Source: Proales similis
Lineage: Eukaryota; Rotifera; Eurotatoria; Ploima; Proalidae
Assembly: GCA_019059635.1 (NCBI GenBank)
Contig: JAGVRJ010000003.1
Location: 1,302,001 to 1,366,000, forward strand
Reading direction: 5' to 3'
Length of the DNA: 64,000 nucleotides
A program made the translations under genes and the position numbers. Each line of letters starts with the position of its first letter. The first letter of the stretch is position 1. A model generated the notes under the pieces. It saw nothing but the letters and a program-made list of their open reading frames with translations, had not been told where the DNA came from and searched no databases. Below, one piece after another: positions 30,523 through 43,023 of this stretch.

Positions 30523-31570
30523 CTAGATGACGTCGTCGACCATTTCAAAGTCTTCGACATCATAGCTTCCGAATGAGTCGGTAATGTTGCTCATTTCGCC
30601 AAACTCCTCACTCATATTATCGCCTTCCTTTCGAGTGGCAGAAGAAAGCTTGAAGCTGTTCGATCAAGTTAAAAGCGGGTTTAAGCGATTGAGAAACATT
30701 AGAAAGCGCGTTTTGTTAGAACAATGCTCACTTGGGATCGTCAAGCTGCTCTGGACTCTCGTCCCATATGTGCAGCAGGCGACGCCACTGCTTCAGTTGG
30801 CCGTCAAACTGACGTCGACTGCATTTACGGAACTTGTTCGGCGTGCGCGGATACGTTCGCTTTCGTTCCCTCCTAAAGCAGCAGTCGGCAGCAAGTGTAC
30901 AGCTAGTCCGAGCGTGACTCGATGCGATCTCTACTCACTTTGGAACGCATTGAGCGTACTTTTGATATTCGGGCGTTATTTTCCCGATGTAGATGCGTCG
31001 TTGTCGCTTGCGAAGCACATCCGCGTCACATTCAATGTTCTTTTTCACCTCTTCCTCTTCGATTTTGTACTTGGCTGTGACCTTTTTCACATATCTTGCG
31101 CATCAAGCAGAGTGAGCACGGCGCCCGCATGCGTGGAATGTTGCTCAAGCCTACTCGTTAAGCTCTTTGGTCTGCTCCTCTAGTTCGTCGATCATGTCCA
31201 CCCAGCTGGTGGACATGTTTCGTTTGACTGATTCAGAGTCATAGGAGAGCTCCTGCCATTCTCGTTTGGCCACCGGCTTTCTTTCCGATCGAGGCGTGCT
31301 GCGATTATTTGCGCCAAGTTCTAGAATTGAGATCAACGGCGCGTTTTAAGTCTCATGTGAAACGCTACCTAATGACAGCTTTTCGTCGCGGCCTGGGCGG
31401 CGTGCTAGCGTTCTCGGGGTTCTGACACAAATGCGTGGCACTGCCTCCGAAACGCTTCTCAGCGAAGAGCGGCGCTTTTATTCGCTTTCTGGGCGACTCC
31501 TCTTCTTCTGTGCGCGATCGATTCACTCGTTTTAGTGGCGATCTCTCTTCGAGATCGCTACTTCTAGTTT
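30523..31570 (-). CDS. SLBP: Histone stem-loop-binding protein, 5' end unresolved
   Basis: Five minus-strand exons join in phase: 31570-31369, 31298-31155, 31094-30939, 30872-30732 and 30655-30523 (258 codons including stop; the first two bases complete a codon from an unseen upstream exon). The RNA-binding domain is clear: [20 protein letters not shown] and [10 protein letters not shown], then [19 protein letters not shown] and [12 protein letters not shown], with the conserved TPNK phosphorylation site. SLBP binds the 3' stem-loop of replication-dependent histone mRNAs and directs their processing and translation. The Trp of the vertebrate SRRSWD motif is Phe here (SRRQFD). The tail is acidic ([12 protein letters not shown]). 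I could not find a convincing start; an acceptor-like site near 31692 suggests one or two more 5' exons. No single long frame covers this gene, so it is easy to miss. Confidence 0.88.
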
Positions 31571-32054
31571 CTGAGTGAATTTTATTTCAATTGAGCTGAA
31601 ACAGATCAGCTTGTAGAAGTAGTTGTCGAAGCTCACCTCGTTTATCTACACTCTCGCTACTAAATTTCTCGATTGCACTGCACCTTTAATATGTAGCCAA
31701 GTAAGAAAAGTTGAGAAAAATAAATTCAAATGCAGAAAAAAAAAGAGAAAAAGAAAAAAAAGATCACGCGGCTTCGCGAAAGATCCAAAAACGAGGAGCA
31801 GACGAAGAGATGGCTGGTTTCTATTTAGCAAACGTGTTGCCCACGCACCATGCACTTCTTATATAATATGACAGGGTCACGCTTGAATAAGCCTCGACCA
31901 TCTGCTCGCAGCTACTCTTTTGTTTGTTGAGAAAAATCAAGGCTCGAACACTCACCATGCACCTTGATTGCTACGCAAGCGCCCGTCCCTAGACATGTTC
32001 TCAATTTTTGTTTTCTTTTTGTGAGTTGCCTCTTCTTTTCTGTGTGTCTGTCTG

Positions 32055-32092
32055 AATCTCTCCCTCTTTCTCCCTCTTTCTCTCTACTTCTT
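32055..32092. repeat. CT-rich simple repeat
   Basis: An imperfect polypyrimidine tract with tandem CCCTCTTTCT-like units. Confidence 0.75.
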
Positions 32093-32410
32093 GAGAGGCG
32101 TCGATCTAAAATTGACGGAGAAAGGCATCGGACCATTTTAGAGCATTGAATGAATAAGCGAATTTGAAGCCTGAACACTAAGGCCAATAAAAGGAAAATG
32201 TAACAGAGGAGAAGGGTGTGGCAGAAAAAAAGAAGGCGTCTCCACCTGAATTCGCTTTGGTGCAGTCAACAGAAATCACATTTAATTAACATATACACGA
32301 AGCCTGGATCGAAGCAAATGTGAAATGATGAATTTAAGGACTGTTTGAAACTTTTTTTAGTGCTGGCCAGAATAATTGGCTTAGTTTGCTTGAGTGGCAT
32401 TGAATGGCAT

Positions 32411-32424
32411 TAGGGCGCGCCCTA
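32411..32424. repeat. Perfect 14-bp palindrome TAGGGCGCGCCCTA
   Basis: The sequence equals its own reverse complement over all 14 bases and lies in the divergent SLBP-KDM5 promoter region. A dimer-binding site is possible but unproven. Confidence 0.7.
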
Positions 32425-33889
32425 AGACGCGCTCACTCACGATCGCTCATTCATTAGTTTGACGCAATTGTTGATGAGCCGATTTGGAAAATAAAAACCG
32501 AAAAATGAACGTCCGTGGGCGTTTGCTTATTTGCGTGGTGAGCAATGTGCGTTTCGCAATTACTGAAACTGAGAACTAAACGGTGCAGAGACGAGATGAG
32601 TAGACGAACGGAAAACAATTTTGTTGACAATCTAAGCCAAACATCGGTTGCTCTCTACTGCCCGCTCTCTGTTTTCTTGTTCGCTGTTGCTTCTCGCAGC
32701 TCACTGATCTGGTTGGCTAGAAAAGCCAGTGAACGGCCGCCGATCGAATGAATGAATCGAAGTGCGCATGCGAGTTTGCACGCTGTCGTGCAAAATCGAA
32801 ATCGAATCAAAGCGAACCAAACTCTTTGTTTTCTTTCCTCCTCAAGTTCTGTTCTCTCAGAAAATCATTATGCAAGTGAGCACAGACACTCGTCAACAGG
32901 CGAGCACGTTGCCAATTAGAAATGCGCGCGACTCGTCGTTCCAAATGTGCCATTATGTGGGCGCGCCCTCTGCTCCAGCCAGAGGCTGTGAGTTTCTTTC
33001 CAATAGTACTCGCAGAACACGGCTAAATGTAGCATGACGTGTGCGCTACTCGCTATGTAGCAAAGGCTTTTACGGACGGCGCGAAACGGGGAGCCGTCTG
33101 CGGTTCCATTCACTTTTAAAAATTTAATTTTTATTAAAAAACCAAACAGCAGCTTGTTCGAACTGTGTTTGCAATAATAATCGGTCGCTGGGGAAATTTA
33201 TTCTGCTCGCATGCCGCATTCAATCTCCCAATCTGCTCAAGGCAGGCATCAGGCCCAGCTTGGCGCTTTACCTTTTCACTTTTTCAGGTGGTCCCAACCA
33301 ATGCTCGTCTGTAAGAGAATTAATTTAATTCGCGACCAAATAAATGAAAAAAAAATGAATGGGGTAAAGATAATAACCGATTTGGCCTTGTTTGATTCAG
33401 AGGAAGTTTGGCCCTTTTGAGCAGAACTGGTCTTTAATTGAGTAAACAATAGGCTGGAGAATTGTTTTTTGTTTTCGTACTGGTCAATGGTTGCGCATTG
33501 GGTCTTAAAATTGGGCCCAGGACGTTTGAGAAAGAGAGTGTTTGGCTCACACGGAGACAAAAGGGCGCGATGCAAACTTGCCAGACGAGTTCGGCGCGTC
33601 CAAGTGCTCGAATTATGTTTGTTAGAAAAGGGCGCACGTATGCACAGCAGTTGGCGCATAATCCGATCGGTGGCGGCCATTTGGCCTGCTTGCACTGAAG
33701 TGTGAAAGATTGCAGCGAAATTCTCTGTCGGTGCTGGTCTAATTTTTGCCATTGATTGTCGTAGATCAAGTTGCTTTGGCAGCCAAACGCGTTCTTAGGT
33801 TATGGAAGTCGTTCTGAACGACATGTGTCAGTGAACAGATCGCGTCCGAACCAGAAGCAACAGCAGCAGTGAGGAACTACTCAATCGTT

Positions 33890-36800
33890 ATGAAGCCTGA
33901 TATGAACATGAACGAGTATGAACGCATACCGGAAGCGGCCGTATTCAGGCCGAGCGAAGCTGAGTTCGCCGATCCGCTCGATTACATTAGACGAATAAGG
34001 CCAGTGGCAGAGAGACACGGCATATGCAAGATTGTGCCCCCTGACCACTGGAAACCGACATTCTCGCTCGACGTCAACACGTTCAAATTCACTCCGCGGG
34101 TGCAGCGTCTCCACGAGCTCGAAGTATTTAAAATCTAACTCGTCTGCACGGCGTCTCTTTATTGATCTACTCTTCTTCAACAAAGGCCAACAATCGGCTC
34201 AAACTGAACTTTTTAGACAATTTGTGCAAATTCTGGGAGCTGCAAGGACAAAAGTTTCGCATTCCACTCCTTGAGAGAAAGCTGCTCGACTTGAACGAAC
34301 TCCACCGGGTAAGAGGCCGAGCTTTGAATGTTGAATTTTCACGTCGTTGTGAAGAATGCCCATTTTCATAGCAAGTCGAAGCGGCCGGAGGCTACGAGCA
34401 CGTGACCAGTCAAAAGCTTTGGTCTCAGATGGCGCGCTCGATGAACTTCAAAGAGCCTGGCTCGGCAAGGGGACTGCGCTTACACTTCGAGCGTCTCCTC
34501 TATCCGTATATTCTATTCAAGTCAGGAGCTACAGGCGGCGAGAATAAGCAGACGGGCATGGATGAGAATGGCGATGAAATTGAGGAGAAGAGCAAAGGCA
34601 AAAAGCCGATCGACGCACAGCGTATTGAGTCAATGCGCTGTCTTGTGTGCAATCGCGGCGACGACGAAGCTTTCATGCTCCTTTGTGACGAGTGCGACGA
34701 CTCCTATCACACGTTCTGCCTCTATCCGCCGCTCAAAGAGATTCCCAAAGGCGACTGGCGATGTCCCGCATGTGTGGCCGCTCTATGTCACCAGCCTGGC
34801 GAAGTCTACGGCTTTGAGCAGTCGGGCACAGAATACACGCTGTCCGAGTTTGGTCGAATGGCCGATAAATTCAAGAGCGACTATTTTAAGCGACCGCACG
34901 ATACCGTTACTGAGAGCGAAGTGGAGCGTGAATTCTGGCGCGTTTTGTCTTCACTCGACGAACACGTGAGTGTGGAGTATGGCGCTGACTTGCACACAAT
35001 CAAGACCGGAAGTGGATTTCCAGTCCGTAAGCCGGGCTCGGGCAAGCTAAACGCCGAACAGCTCAAGTACGTCGACTCGCCCTGGAACCTGAACAATCTG
35101 TCGATGCTGGAGAATTCGGTTCTCAGTCAAATGCAAGTGGAAATATCGGGCATGAAGATCCCGTGGGCCTATGTCGGAATGTGCTTCTCATGCTTCTGCT
35201 GGCATGTCGAAGATCACTGGAGCTATTCGATAAACTACTTGCACTGGGGCGAGCCCAAGACCTGGTACGGCGTGCCCGGCTCACATGCCGAAGCACTCGA
35301 GCGTGTGATGAGAAGCTACGCGCCAGAGCTGTTTGAGAGTGCGCCCGACCTCCTGCACCATCTGGTCACCATCATGAACCCGCTAGTTCTGCTTGACAAC
35401 CAAGTGCCCATTTACAAACTGCATCAACGCGCAGGCGAGTTTGTCATCACTTTTCCGCGCGCCTATCACGCCGGATTCAATCAGGGCTTCAACTTCGCCG
35501 AGGCAGTGAACTTCTGTCCGGCCGATTGGATACCGTTTGGCCGTGCGGCCATTCAACATTACAAAAGCGTTCGTCGTCACACCGTGTTCTCTCACGACGA
35601 GCTCGTTTGCAAACTGGCCAGCAATCCGAACCTGTTGCGACTCGACATGGTCTCCGTTGTGGAAGAAGAGCTCTCGCGCATATTTGACGCAGAAAAAGAC
35701 CTACGCGACAATCTTGTGAAGAGAGACAAGCTGAAGAGCAGCCGGCGGCTTTTGTTCGAGATGCTGAACGACGACGAGCGAACCTGCGATCGATGCAAGA
35801 CAACGTGTTTTGTCTCGGCGCTCAAGTGCCCGTGTAAGCCCGAGAAAATGTTTTGCATAGAGCACGAGACCGAGACCTGTCAGCACCCGAAAGTGCTGCT
35901 CTATCGCTATTCGCTCAAAGAGCTCAGGGAAATGTGTATGAAGTTGAAAAAGCGAACGAGCGAATTCGACGAGTGGCTTCACAATGTGAAAAAATGGCAG
36001 AGCAACAGCGACAACGGCCAAGTTCATTTAAACGAACTTCTCGAGCTTTTGGACGAAGCCAGAGAGAGCAAATACGCGAGCGGCGCTCAGTCGGCCGATG
36101 AGGTCGCCAAACTTGTGCGACAACTCGACATGGAGGTCAACATGGCGCTTCATTGCAGCCAAACGTGCAATCAACTATTAAAAAGCGTTTCGTCTCGCCG
36201 CTCGGGTCGTCACGACTCCTCAATTTCGTTTGCTGAACTCAATCGCCTCAAAAGCAACATCCAGTCGCTTAAATGCGAGATAGACGGCCGAAACTCGTTC
36301 ATCGAACTTTTGGACAAAGTCGAGCATCATTTGGATGAGATCAAGTCGTTTCTTCTCAAAGGCGAGCTCAGTCCGATCGAGCCGATTCAGGCTCTAATCG
36401 AACGAACGCAATCTTACGGAATTCAATTTCCACCCCTGCTTGTCGAGCAGCTTCATCTGATGCTTCGGCAAGCCAAATGGCTGAATCAGGTCAATGAGGC
36501 GATTGACACTCAACCTCAACTTGACATGGACGACCTGGAGAGTTGGATTGAACGAGTCAAGAGCGAAAATCTGCTGATTCCGCTCGTCGACGAGTACGGG
36601 CAAACATGTGAAATAGTTCGGCAAACACTTGCTGAACTTGCTGAGCTCCTGCGACTGGCCAAAGAATGGAACCAGAAAGCCAATGAGCTCTTGGCTGCTA
36701 AGCCGCTTTCTCTACCGCCTGGCTTGCTTATGCAGACGGTGCGCGATGCCCGCTGCGTTCCAGTTTTCATGGACCAGGTCGACAAAGCAGAACGAGCGAT

Positions 36801-38467
36801 AGAAGAGCATGCCAAACTCAGATCAGAGATCAGCGCGTTCATCGACGGCCACGGCTCACCGTTCCTGAGCGATTTACAACACGCTCAGCTGCGACTGTGC
36901 TCACTGCCGATCGAATGCGAACAATATGACCTGTTCGCACAAAAGCTGAGTCTAATCTGCGATTGGGTTGAAGGAGTCAAGGCCAGTTTCGTGTCGGCCT
37001 GTTCTTCGGACGATTTTATTCTGGGAGTGTTGACGCCTCGTCGCGATCTGTGCGAACAGCTCAGTCGATTGAGAAGCCAGTTGAACACCCTGCACAGTTG
37101 CATGGCAGCACCGAGCGGAGCCGAAAGCAAGCTGCGAAAGCGCTCGTATGTGAAGTCGTCCGAGAAGGCCAGCTTTGACTTGGGCACAAGCGAGCTCAAA
37201 AGTCTTGCCGAATACTACAAGCAGAATCGTGACCTTGAAAAGTTAAGACAGTCGTACAGCGTCTGGCAGGCGAAAGAAGTTCAATCGATCAAGGAGACGC
37301 AACGACTAAACGACGAAAAGCTCGATCTGATTCAATCGCTTCTAAAGCGTGACGAGTTCAAGCATCTTTCGGGCACTGACTTGTCCTCGCTTGGACCGCG
37401 AGGAGCCGCAGCGCAGGAAATGGCCGCCTTCAAATCCATAATGGCTTGCCTTAGATGTGGCTCATGCTCAAGGAGCATAGCGTCAGCACCGACCGGAGTT
37501 TGGCTCTGCTCACTTTGCCATTGTCTCAATCACGCGGCTTGTGGTAGCAGCAATCAAGTGGATACGCATCTCGATCTGTGCGTTCATTGCGGCCGGTCTA
37601 AAAGACCAAGTCTGGCTCATTTGATCGAGAGAATCGCCACATACGACAAATTCAAAGTCGACTCGACCATTTCAAATGGCCTTCAGCTCTTTTTGGACCG
37701 GGCGCTCGGCTGGCAGACTGCATGTCAGACAGCGCTTGGCAAATATCCGCCTGGACATGTTATTCGCCTCAATCTAATCGGACTTAACGAAAAGAGCGAA
37801 TTGAATGAACTCCGAATGGCTGGACTGCTTATCGAAACTGAAACAGACGAACTTCGCTCGCTGCTGGCTATGCTCGCTGAGCTTGACTCGGAGCGCAAAG
37901 AGCGAGCCAAATCGATCGAGTCAAGTCTCGCCGAACTTTTGCCTCTTGTAGACTATTTGAACGAGACGAACGAGAGCGGCGAAGAGACAAAGCTGCAAAA
38001 AGCGATTAGAAAGAAGCAGCGAATCAACGAGAATCATGTAAACAATCATCATCATCACCACCACCACAAAGAAACAAACAAAGTCAAGACCCAGAAGAGT
38101 AAGAAAAGCGACTTTTACTTGCACTTTCAATGCTTGCTGAAAAATGCTCGATCTGGCTTTAGAATTGAACGGAGAACTTAAAAAGACCGAAGGAGAGGAA
38201 GAAGAGCTTATGAGCGACGAGGAAGTGTGTGCAGCCGAGCACTGTCGTGAACCTGTCGGCGCCAACATCAAATGGGTGGCCTGTGACGGCCATTGCAACC
38301 GCTGGTTCCACATGATCTGTGTCGGCATCAGCAAGATAAGAAAGAAAGAGAAGTACATTTGCGCCGATTGTGAGTCGTCGTCAACACCAACGGCCGAAGA
38401 GCAGGGCAATCGAGTGAAAAGAAGCAAACGAGAGACGAGCATCAAGAGCGAACAAGAACTAGAGTGA
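33890..38467 (+). CDS. KDM5: KDM5/JARID1 histone H3K4 demethylase
   Basis: Four exons, 33890-34123, 34186-34308, 34372-38098 and 38163-38467, give 1,462 residues. In order: JmjN ([20 protein letters not shown]); ARID ([18 protein letters not shown] and [20 protein letters not shown]); PHD1 ([20 protein letters not shown]); JmjC with the iron ligands His and Glu in [20 protein letters not shown] and the second His in [18 protein letters not shown]5HC2 zinc finger (CDRCKTTCF...CSQHT-like region at 35.78-35.88 kb); a long helical PLU-1 region; PHD2 near 37.4-37.6 kb; and C-terminal PHD3 ([20 protein letters not shown]). All catalytic ligands are present, so it should remove methyl groups from H3K4me3/2 at promoters. 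One exon of 3.7 kb holds most of the protein. A run of seven His precedes PHD3. Confidence 0.96.
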
Positions 38468-39391
38468 AACCCAATAGCCATCAATCGCCCTGCTTGTCCA
38501 CCTCAGTCCGAGCCTGACCTGATATTGTAAGTTTTATTAGATCAGATAGAGACCATGTTAAGGTTTGGATCAACTTTTAATCATAAACTACCACTGGCAA
38601 CCAAGAGAGCCCTCAGCTTGCTCTTGGTTAAACTCTTAAATCACAAATCACGTTTCCTTTTTTCCTCTTTAATATTCTTTCTTTTTTCGTTTTTCTTTTT
38701 GACTGCTATTTATAATAATGAGCGCGCCGTTTATGCTTGAACGTGAACCAGCAGCCGCATAAGCAGAAGATTGCCGTAAATTGCGCCAGTTCGATAGCCT
38801 TGAAGTTGGGCATTGCACTGAGCTTGCACAATTAAAACAAAAACAGAAATGCATGTCTCTAATTCATGCATTTTTTTTTTCTCGCTTCCTTAATCGTAAA
38901 ACCAAACCAAGGGACTACCACAACAACTCGTTTACACGATCGATTGTACTTTTCTTTGCCTCTCTTTCTTTTCGATTGTAAAATAAATTTCATTCCCTAC
39001 TGATCTAGCTCTGTTGGCATCAATGTTCCCTAATGAATGCGCTTTGCCCGTGTTGCAGGCCCCGGGTCGGAATAGTATTCTTGATGCTGTCTGCTAAATT
39101 GCTATTCTTAAATAGTTATTCTGCTGTATTTAGTTACACATAAATAAAAATAAAAATGTCGGGTCTATGTGGGTGAACCGGCGAAAAACTAGATGACAAT
39201 TGTGAGGTCCGTTTGAGGGAGGCTGGGGCACTTGATCGTTCAAAACCAGTTGGAGTCAAGCGTGAATGCAAGCGAATTCAAATGTCCTCGGTGCGAACAG
39301 GACTGAGCGGAGACGAGCTCGTTTTCAAACTATTTCCACGCTCTACGCCGAGAAAAGAATGAGACACTGTTCAATTAGCAATTCGAGCTTT
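38468..39391. other. Convergent intergenic region between KDM5 and CLEC16A
   Basis: 3' UTRs of both genes. It is AT-rich with several AATAAA/TTTATT signals, and no coding features are seen. Confidence 0.5.
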
Positions 39392-42300
39392 TTAATTACT
39401 TGGACTGTCTGAGGTTGGCTGGACAGACATCGCTTGGGCAGTGTCTGAGTGCGATCGTTTGAGTTGGCCATCGTCGTTATTTGAGGCTGAATTCGTTGAC
39501 GGCTGTGACCATGTCGGAGCGATCGGAGTGCGAGTATACGAAGTTCTCGGCGACACACTCATGCCTAGAGCAAACTGCTCGGGCTGAGTCAACTGAGACA
39601 ATGTTCGAGAAATGATGGACGCTTTGCCTATTACGATGCATTAAGTAAACACTTGGTTCAGCAGCGAGCAACTAAACGACATTTACCCGGATGGTTGAGG
39701 GCACCATAGAAATTCAAGCCTTCAACAACATCACATGCAACAAAAGCAGACAAAGAACCAAGCGGCCTTCAATACTTACTCGGCAAATAGTGAGACTGCT
39801 CGATTGAGTTGACTTGCTTGGTCTGACTGCTTTTCTCCGGCAAGTCGTCAAGAAGTTGCCCAATTTTTTCCACTTTCATTCGTCTGGCCCTGTTCGAAAC
39901 GCCACGTGTTTATCTATAAAATCGAGTAGAGTAGAATGAGGCGCTTACTTGTCACGAGCCTTGATCAAGTGCTGTTTGGCAGCCATGCATCGAATGTGGT
40001 CGTCAAAGGTGAATAAAGAGTTGAGCTTCACCTCGGCTTTGGAGCCCACATTGGCCGCTTGCTTTTGAATGCAAATATTCAACGAGCGGCTATCGTCCTT
40101 GTCCGTGCTGACTTGAACGTCTTGAATCAAGTCGGAGAATTTCACCACTCCCCAGCCGATCCGTTTTACTTCGGGCTCGACCAGAATGAACTGAACTGGA
40201 TCAATAACCAGAAACCGTCGATCACGTCTTTCAAACAACGTGATTGAGATCAAGTTTTGCGATTTGGATTATACTCATCTTACTTGTCGCGTAAGTTGAC
40301 TGTGCAAGCGATCAGGTCACTGGCATCTTAATCGGACTAGATGAGAAACGATCGGGGCAAGAATTCGGGATTTCGGGCTCTTACTCAGATCGAGAGCGTC
40401 GTTCTCTTTAACCAAGCACTCTTGTTTGGTGAGCGGCAGCTGATACTCCTGCTCATTAGTCAAACAGAGCACCAGATCGCGAAGCATGAAAAATAGCTGC
40501 AAATTGTATTTGAGCTTTTCTGTGTCTCCACTCGGATAGCGTCGAGTAAAATCGATTCCGCTCAACGGTGTACTTATTGGCGCCAATAAAATTGACCAGT
40601 CACGCAGCAGCATGTCCAGGTTGAACTCGTTCGCCTTGAACGTTTTTTTTTTCTTATTTTCGAGTTGACTTTTCTTTACAGAAATAGCAGCCCTCTTACC
40701 TTTAGACTTGCCCACTCATGCTCGAACATGTCCAGAAACATCTCTTCGCTCTGTTCGAAAGCGTTTTCAAATGAGCCGAATGAGCCGAATGAATAGACGT
40801 GTCACCTTATATCTCTGTCTGAGACAGAATGCTGCCTTTTCCCTCGCTTGCTCGACGTTCGCTATGAGTTCGTCTGGCACGTTCGCTCGCCTCGTCTCGT
40901 CCGTTTGAGTGATCTTTTTCAATAGCCGCATACTCAACTCAAGTGTGCTAAGTCTCACTTTGAATGCTTCAAATAATAAATGAATTTGAATTAAAATATG
41001 AAGTTGATTGGCGAGAAAAATATGCGTCAGACCATCTTCGACTGATTTGCTCATTATTTTTACAAGACAGTCGGCAAAGCGCTGATTGTAATGAGAGATT
41101 GTCTGGCTTGGCGCTAGATCGACATGGCCGACCAAATGCGTTTTGTGATGCTTTGAAACTCCTGTGTTGTGAATTAAGGCGTAGAATAAACAAGAAGCGA
41201 GTAAACTGCTTTGCTCGTTGTACTCTGATGGAGAATAGAGAAACTCGGTTAAAATCTCAACAAAAACACTTTAAAAAAATGTGCGATCAAACCAGAGCAT
41301 TTTAAAATGAGTCGAGCGAGCCTACCCATCAGCTGCAGTGCCGTTGGCTTTTTTCTCAGCTTGACCGTTCACAAAATGGTCATCATTGGAATCAATGGGC
41401 AAAATGGCCTCATTGTACTTGAATGGCCCTTGGTCGCTCGAAGCCAATCGATTATTACTCTCCTCGGTCGAATTACGGCGCGCTCGTTGATTGACTTTAG
41501 GCGGAACCGATTTGGATCGTGGAGCTGTCGGCGGTTCGGATGCGACCGATTCTCTCGAACGATTCTTTGACAACACGCCAAGACAGCGAATCAGTGACAC
41601 CGGCTCCTTCATGCATTCCTTCATTTTTCAAGTTTTTGAGCTTTTGCCGTCACTCGATCGGCCAGCGAACTCACCAGGTCGTCATTGACGCGTTCAACAA
41701 AATGACGCTCGCTGTCGAAGAATATTATTTCACAAAGCTCGTCGACGAGCGGTCCATAAGTCACAATAGATAAAAATTGGGCTAAAAGGTAAACGGCAAT
41801 GTTGGGCGCGACGAACACTTTGTTCTCCGGCATTTTCTCTCGCCACCGGCTGCTCAATGAGGCGAGTAAAAGAGGAACGAGCAAGCGTTTGAGAAGCTGC
41901 TGTGACAGACTCTCGCTCAGCGCCGGCAAGTTGAGCATGTAAATGTCTTGAATGTAATTCAAATGATCAATGAACTCGTCGATCAAGTCAATGAGACGAT
42001 GCTTTTTGGAATGATCGCTCGGATTATGGCGAATGCACAGGTCCAGGTCGAGCACATGATTTCGAATGTACCAGACCAGGTTGGAGAAGTAGGGCTCGGC
42101 AGTTCGCTCGCGTACGAACCGCTGCATGCTTGGCAGCGGCGTTCTAAACACGTTCAAAGTTAGCGTTCGAACTGCGATGCGAACCATTGCTGCTCGAAAT
42201 TGAATCAAACGATTAACTGCGGCAGCGAGTCGTGTTTCATTCGTTTACTCACATTCCGGATGATCGAACAGTTTGAGAGCTTCGACGTAGAGCGGAAATT

Positions 42301-43023
42301 CGCCCGAGCGCTAAATTCTCTTTCACGTTAGATTTTCCCATTGAACAAGTGGGCCAGAGCGCGCTCACCTCGTTGTAGAAAAAGTGAATCGAGTGCGAGT
42401 TGAGCTTGAGTGAGAGTGTTTTCAAAAATGAAATGTAATACGCCATCACTTCTTCGTCGGAAAAGTCAAATCTGTTCATTATTATGTTGTTTATGTGGTT
42501 GTTGGAGAGGAGAAAGTCTACGAAGCGATTCAGTAAACTCCGTCAGCTGGTGGACAGAACGCGCTACTTACACAATGACGTCTCGTTTCTTATATTCTCG
42601 AACAAGATGTTGAGTGTCTGCAGAAGCTGGACACATATGAAACGGCCGTACTTTTGCCTCATATAATGCAAGAAGAACGTGATCATTTGCTTCTCGAGAA
42701 AAAAGCTTCGCCAGCTTTGTTTAGTTCGAGTAAAATATGAGCGATTCAATGTTTTAAATTACTCGAATACAGAACTGTCGTTTTGGTCGCCCCAGATCAA
42801 TATCTCCGAAATAGAACGCAGCGTTTCAATCAGCAGGTCTTTGTTGTTCTCGCTCACCGTCTGATTCTTGTTCAGAACTGTGTACAGATACCTTCAAAGT
42901 GGTTTAAGCTGATTAGTTACGAGGGAATTAAGACAATAAGCGTTTTGTTTACTTCAAGTTTTCCAGCGAGTGCTGGTTTTTCGGCTTGCCAACGCCGATC
43001 CATTGGCGCGCCTTGGACAGCAT
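39392..43023 (-). CDS. CLEC16A: CLEC16A/Ema endosomal-autophagy protein
   Basis: The first exons are 43023-42953, 42891-42764, 42705-42572, 42517-42369, 42310-42253 and from 42192, all in phase; further exons run to the stop at 39392. The start MLSKARQWIGVGKPKNQHSL leads into the FPL domain: YLYTVLNKNQTVSENNKDLL, SEILIWGDQNDSSVFDFFLE, RFICVQLLQTLNILFENI, NRFDFSDEEVMAYYISFLKT and MVRIAVRTLTLNVF. Later blocks PLSGIDFTRRYPSGDTEKLK, YQLPLTKQECLVKENDALDL, RIGWGVVKFSDLIQDVQV and LFTFDDHIRCMAAKQHL match the middle and C-terminal parts of vertebrate CLEC16A, followed by a Ser/Thr/Gln-rich tail. Despite its name it has no lectin domain. It is a membrane-associated regulator of endolysosomal trafficking and mitophagy (Drosophila ema, C. 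elegans gop-1). Middle exon edges are approximate. Confidence 0.95.

Larger units (their letters stand above)
31571..33889. other. 2.3 kb region between divergent SLBP and KDM5
   Basis: Presumed promoters of SLBP (left) and KDM5 (right), plus the missing 5' exon(s) of SLBP. It contains a long CT tract (32055-32092), a perfect 14-bp palindrome (32411-32424) and a 10-bp GC palindrome (32959-32968). Overlapping open frames near 33270-33770 in several phases show no family features and look like chance. Confidence 0.45.

Noticed and set aside
33276-33769. Two overlapping minus-strand frames of 111 and 158 codons upstream of KDM5
   Set aside because: They overlap in different phases and in plus-strand frames too, with no family features; most likely noncoding promoter sequence low in stops.
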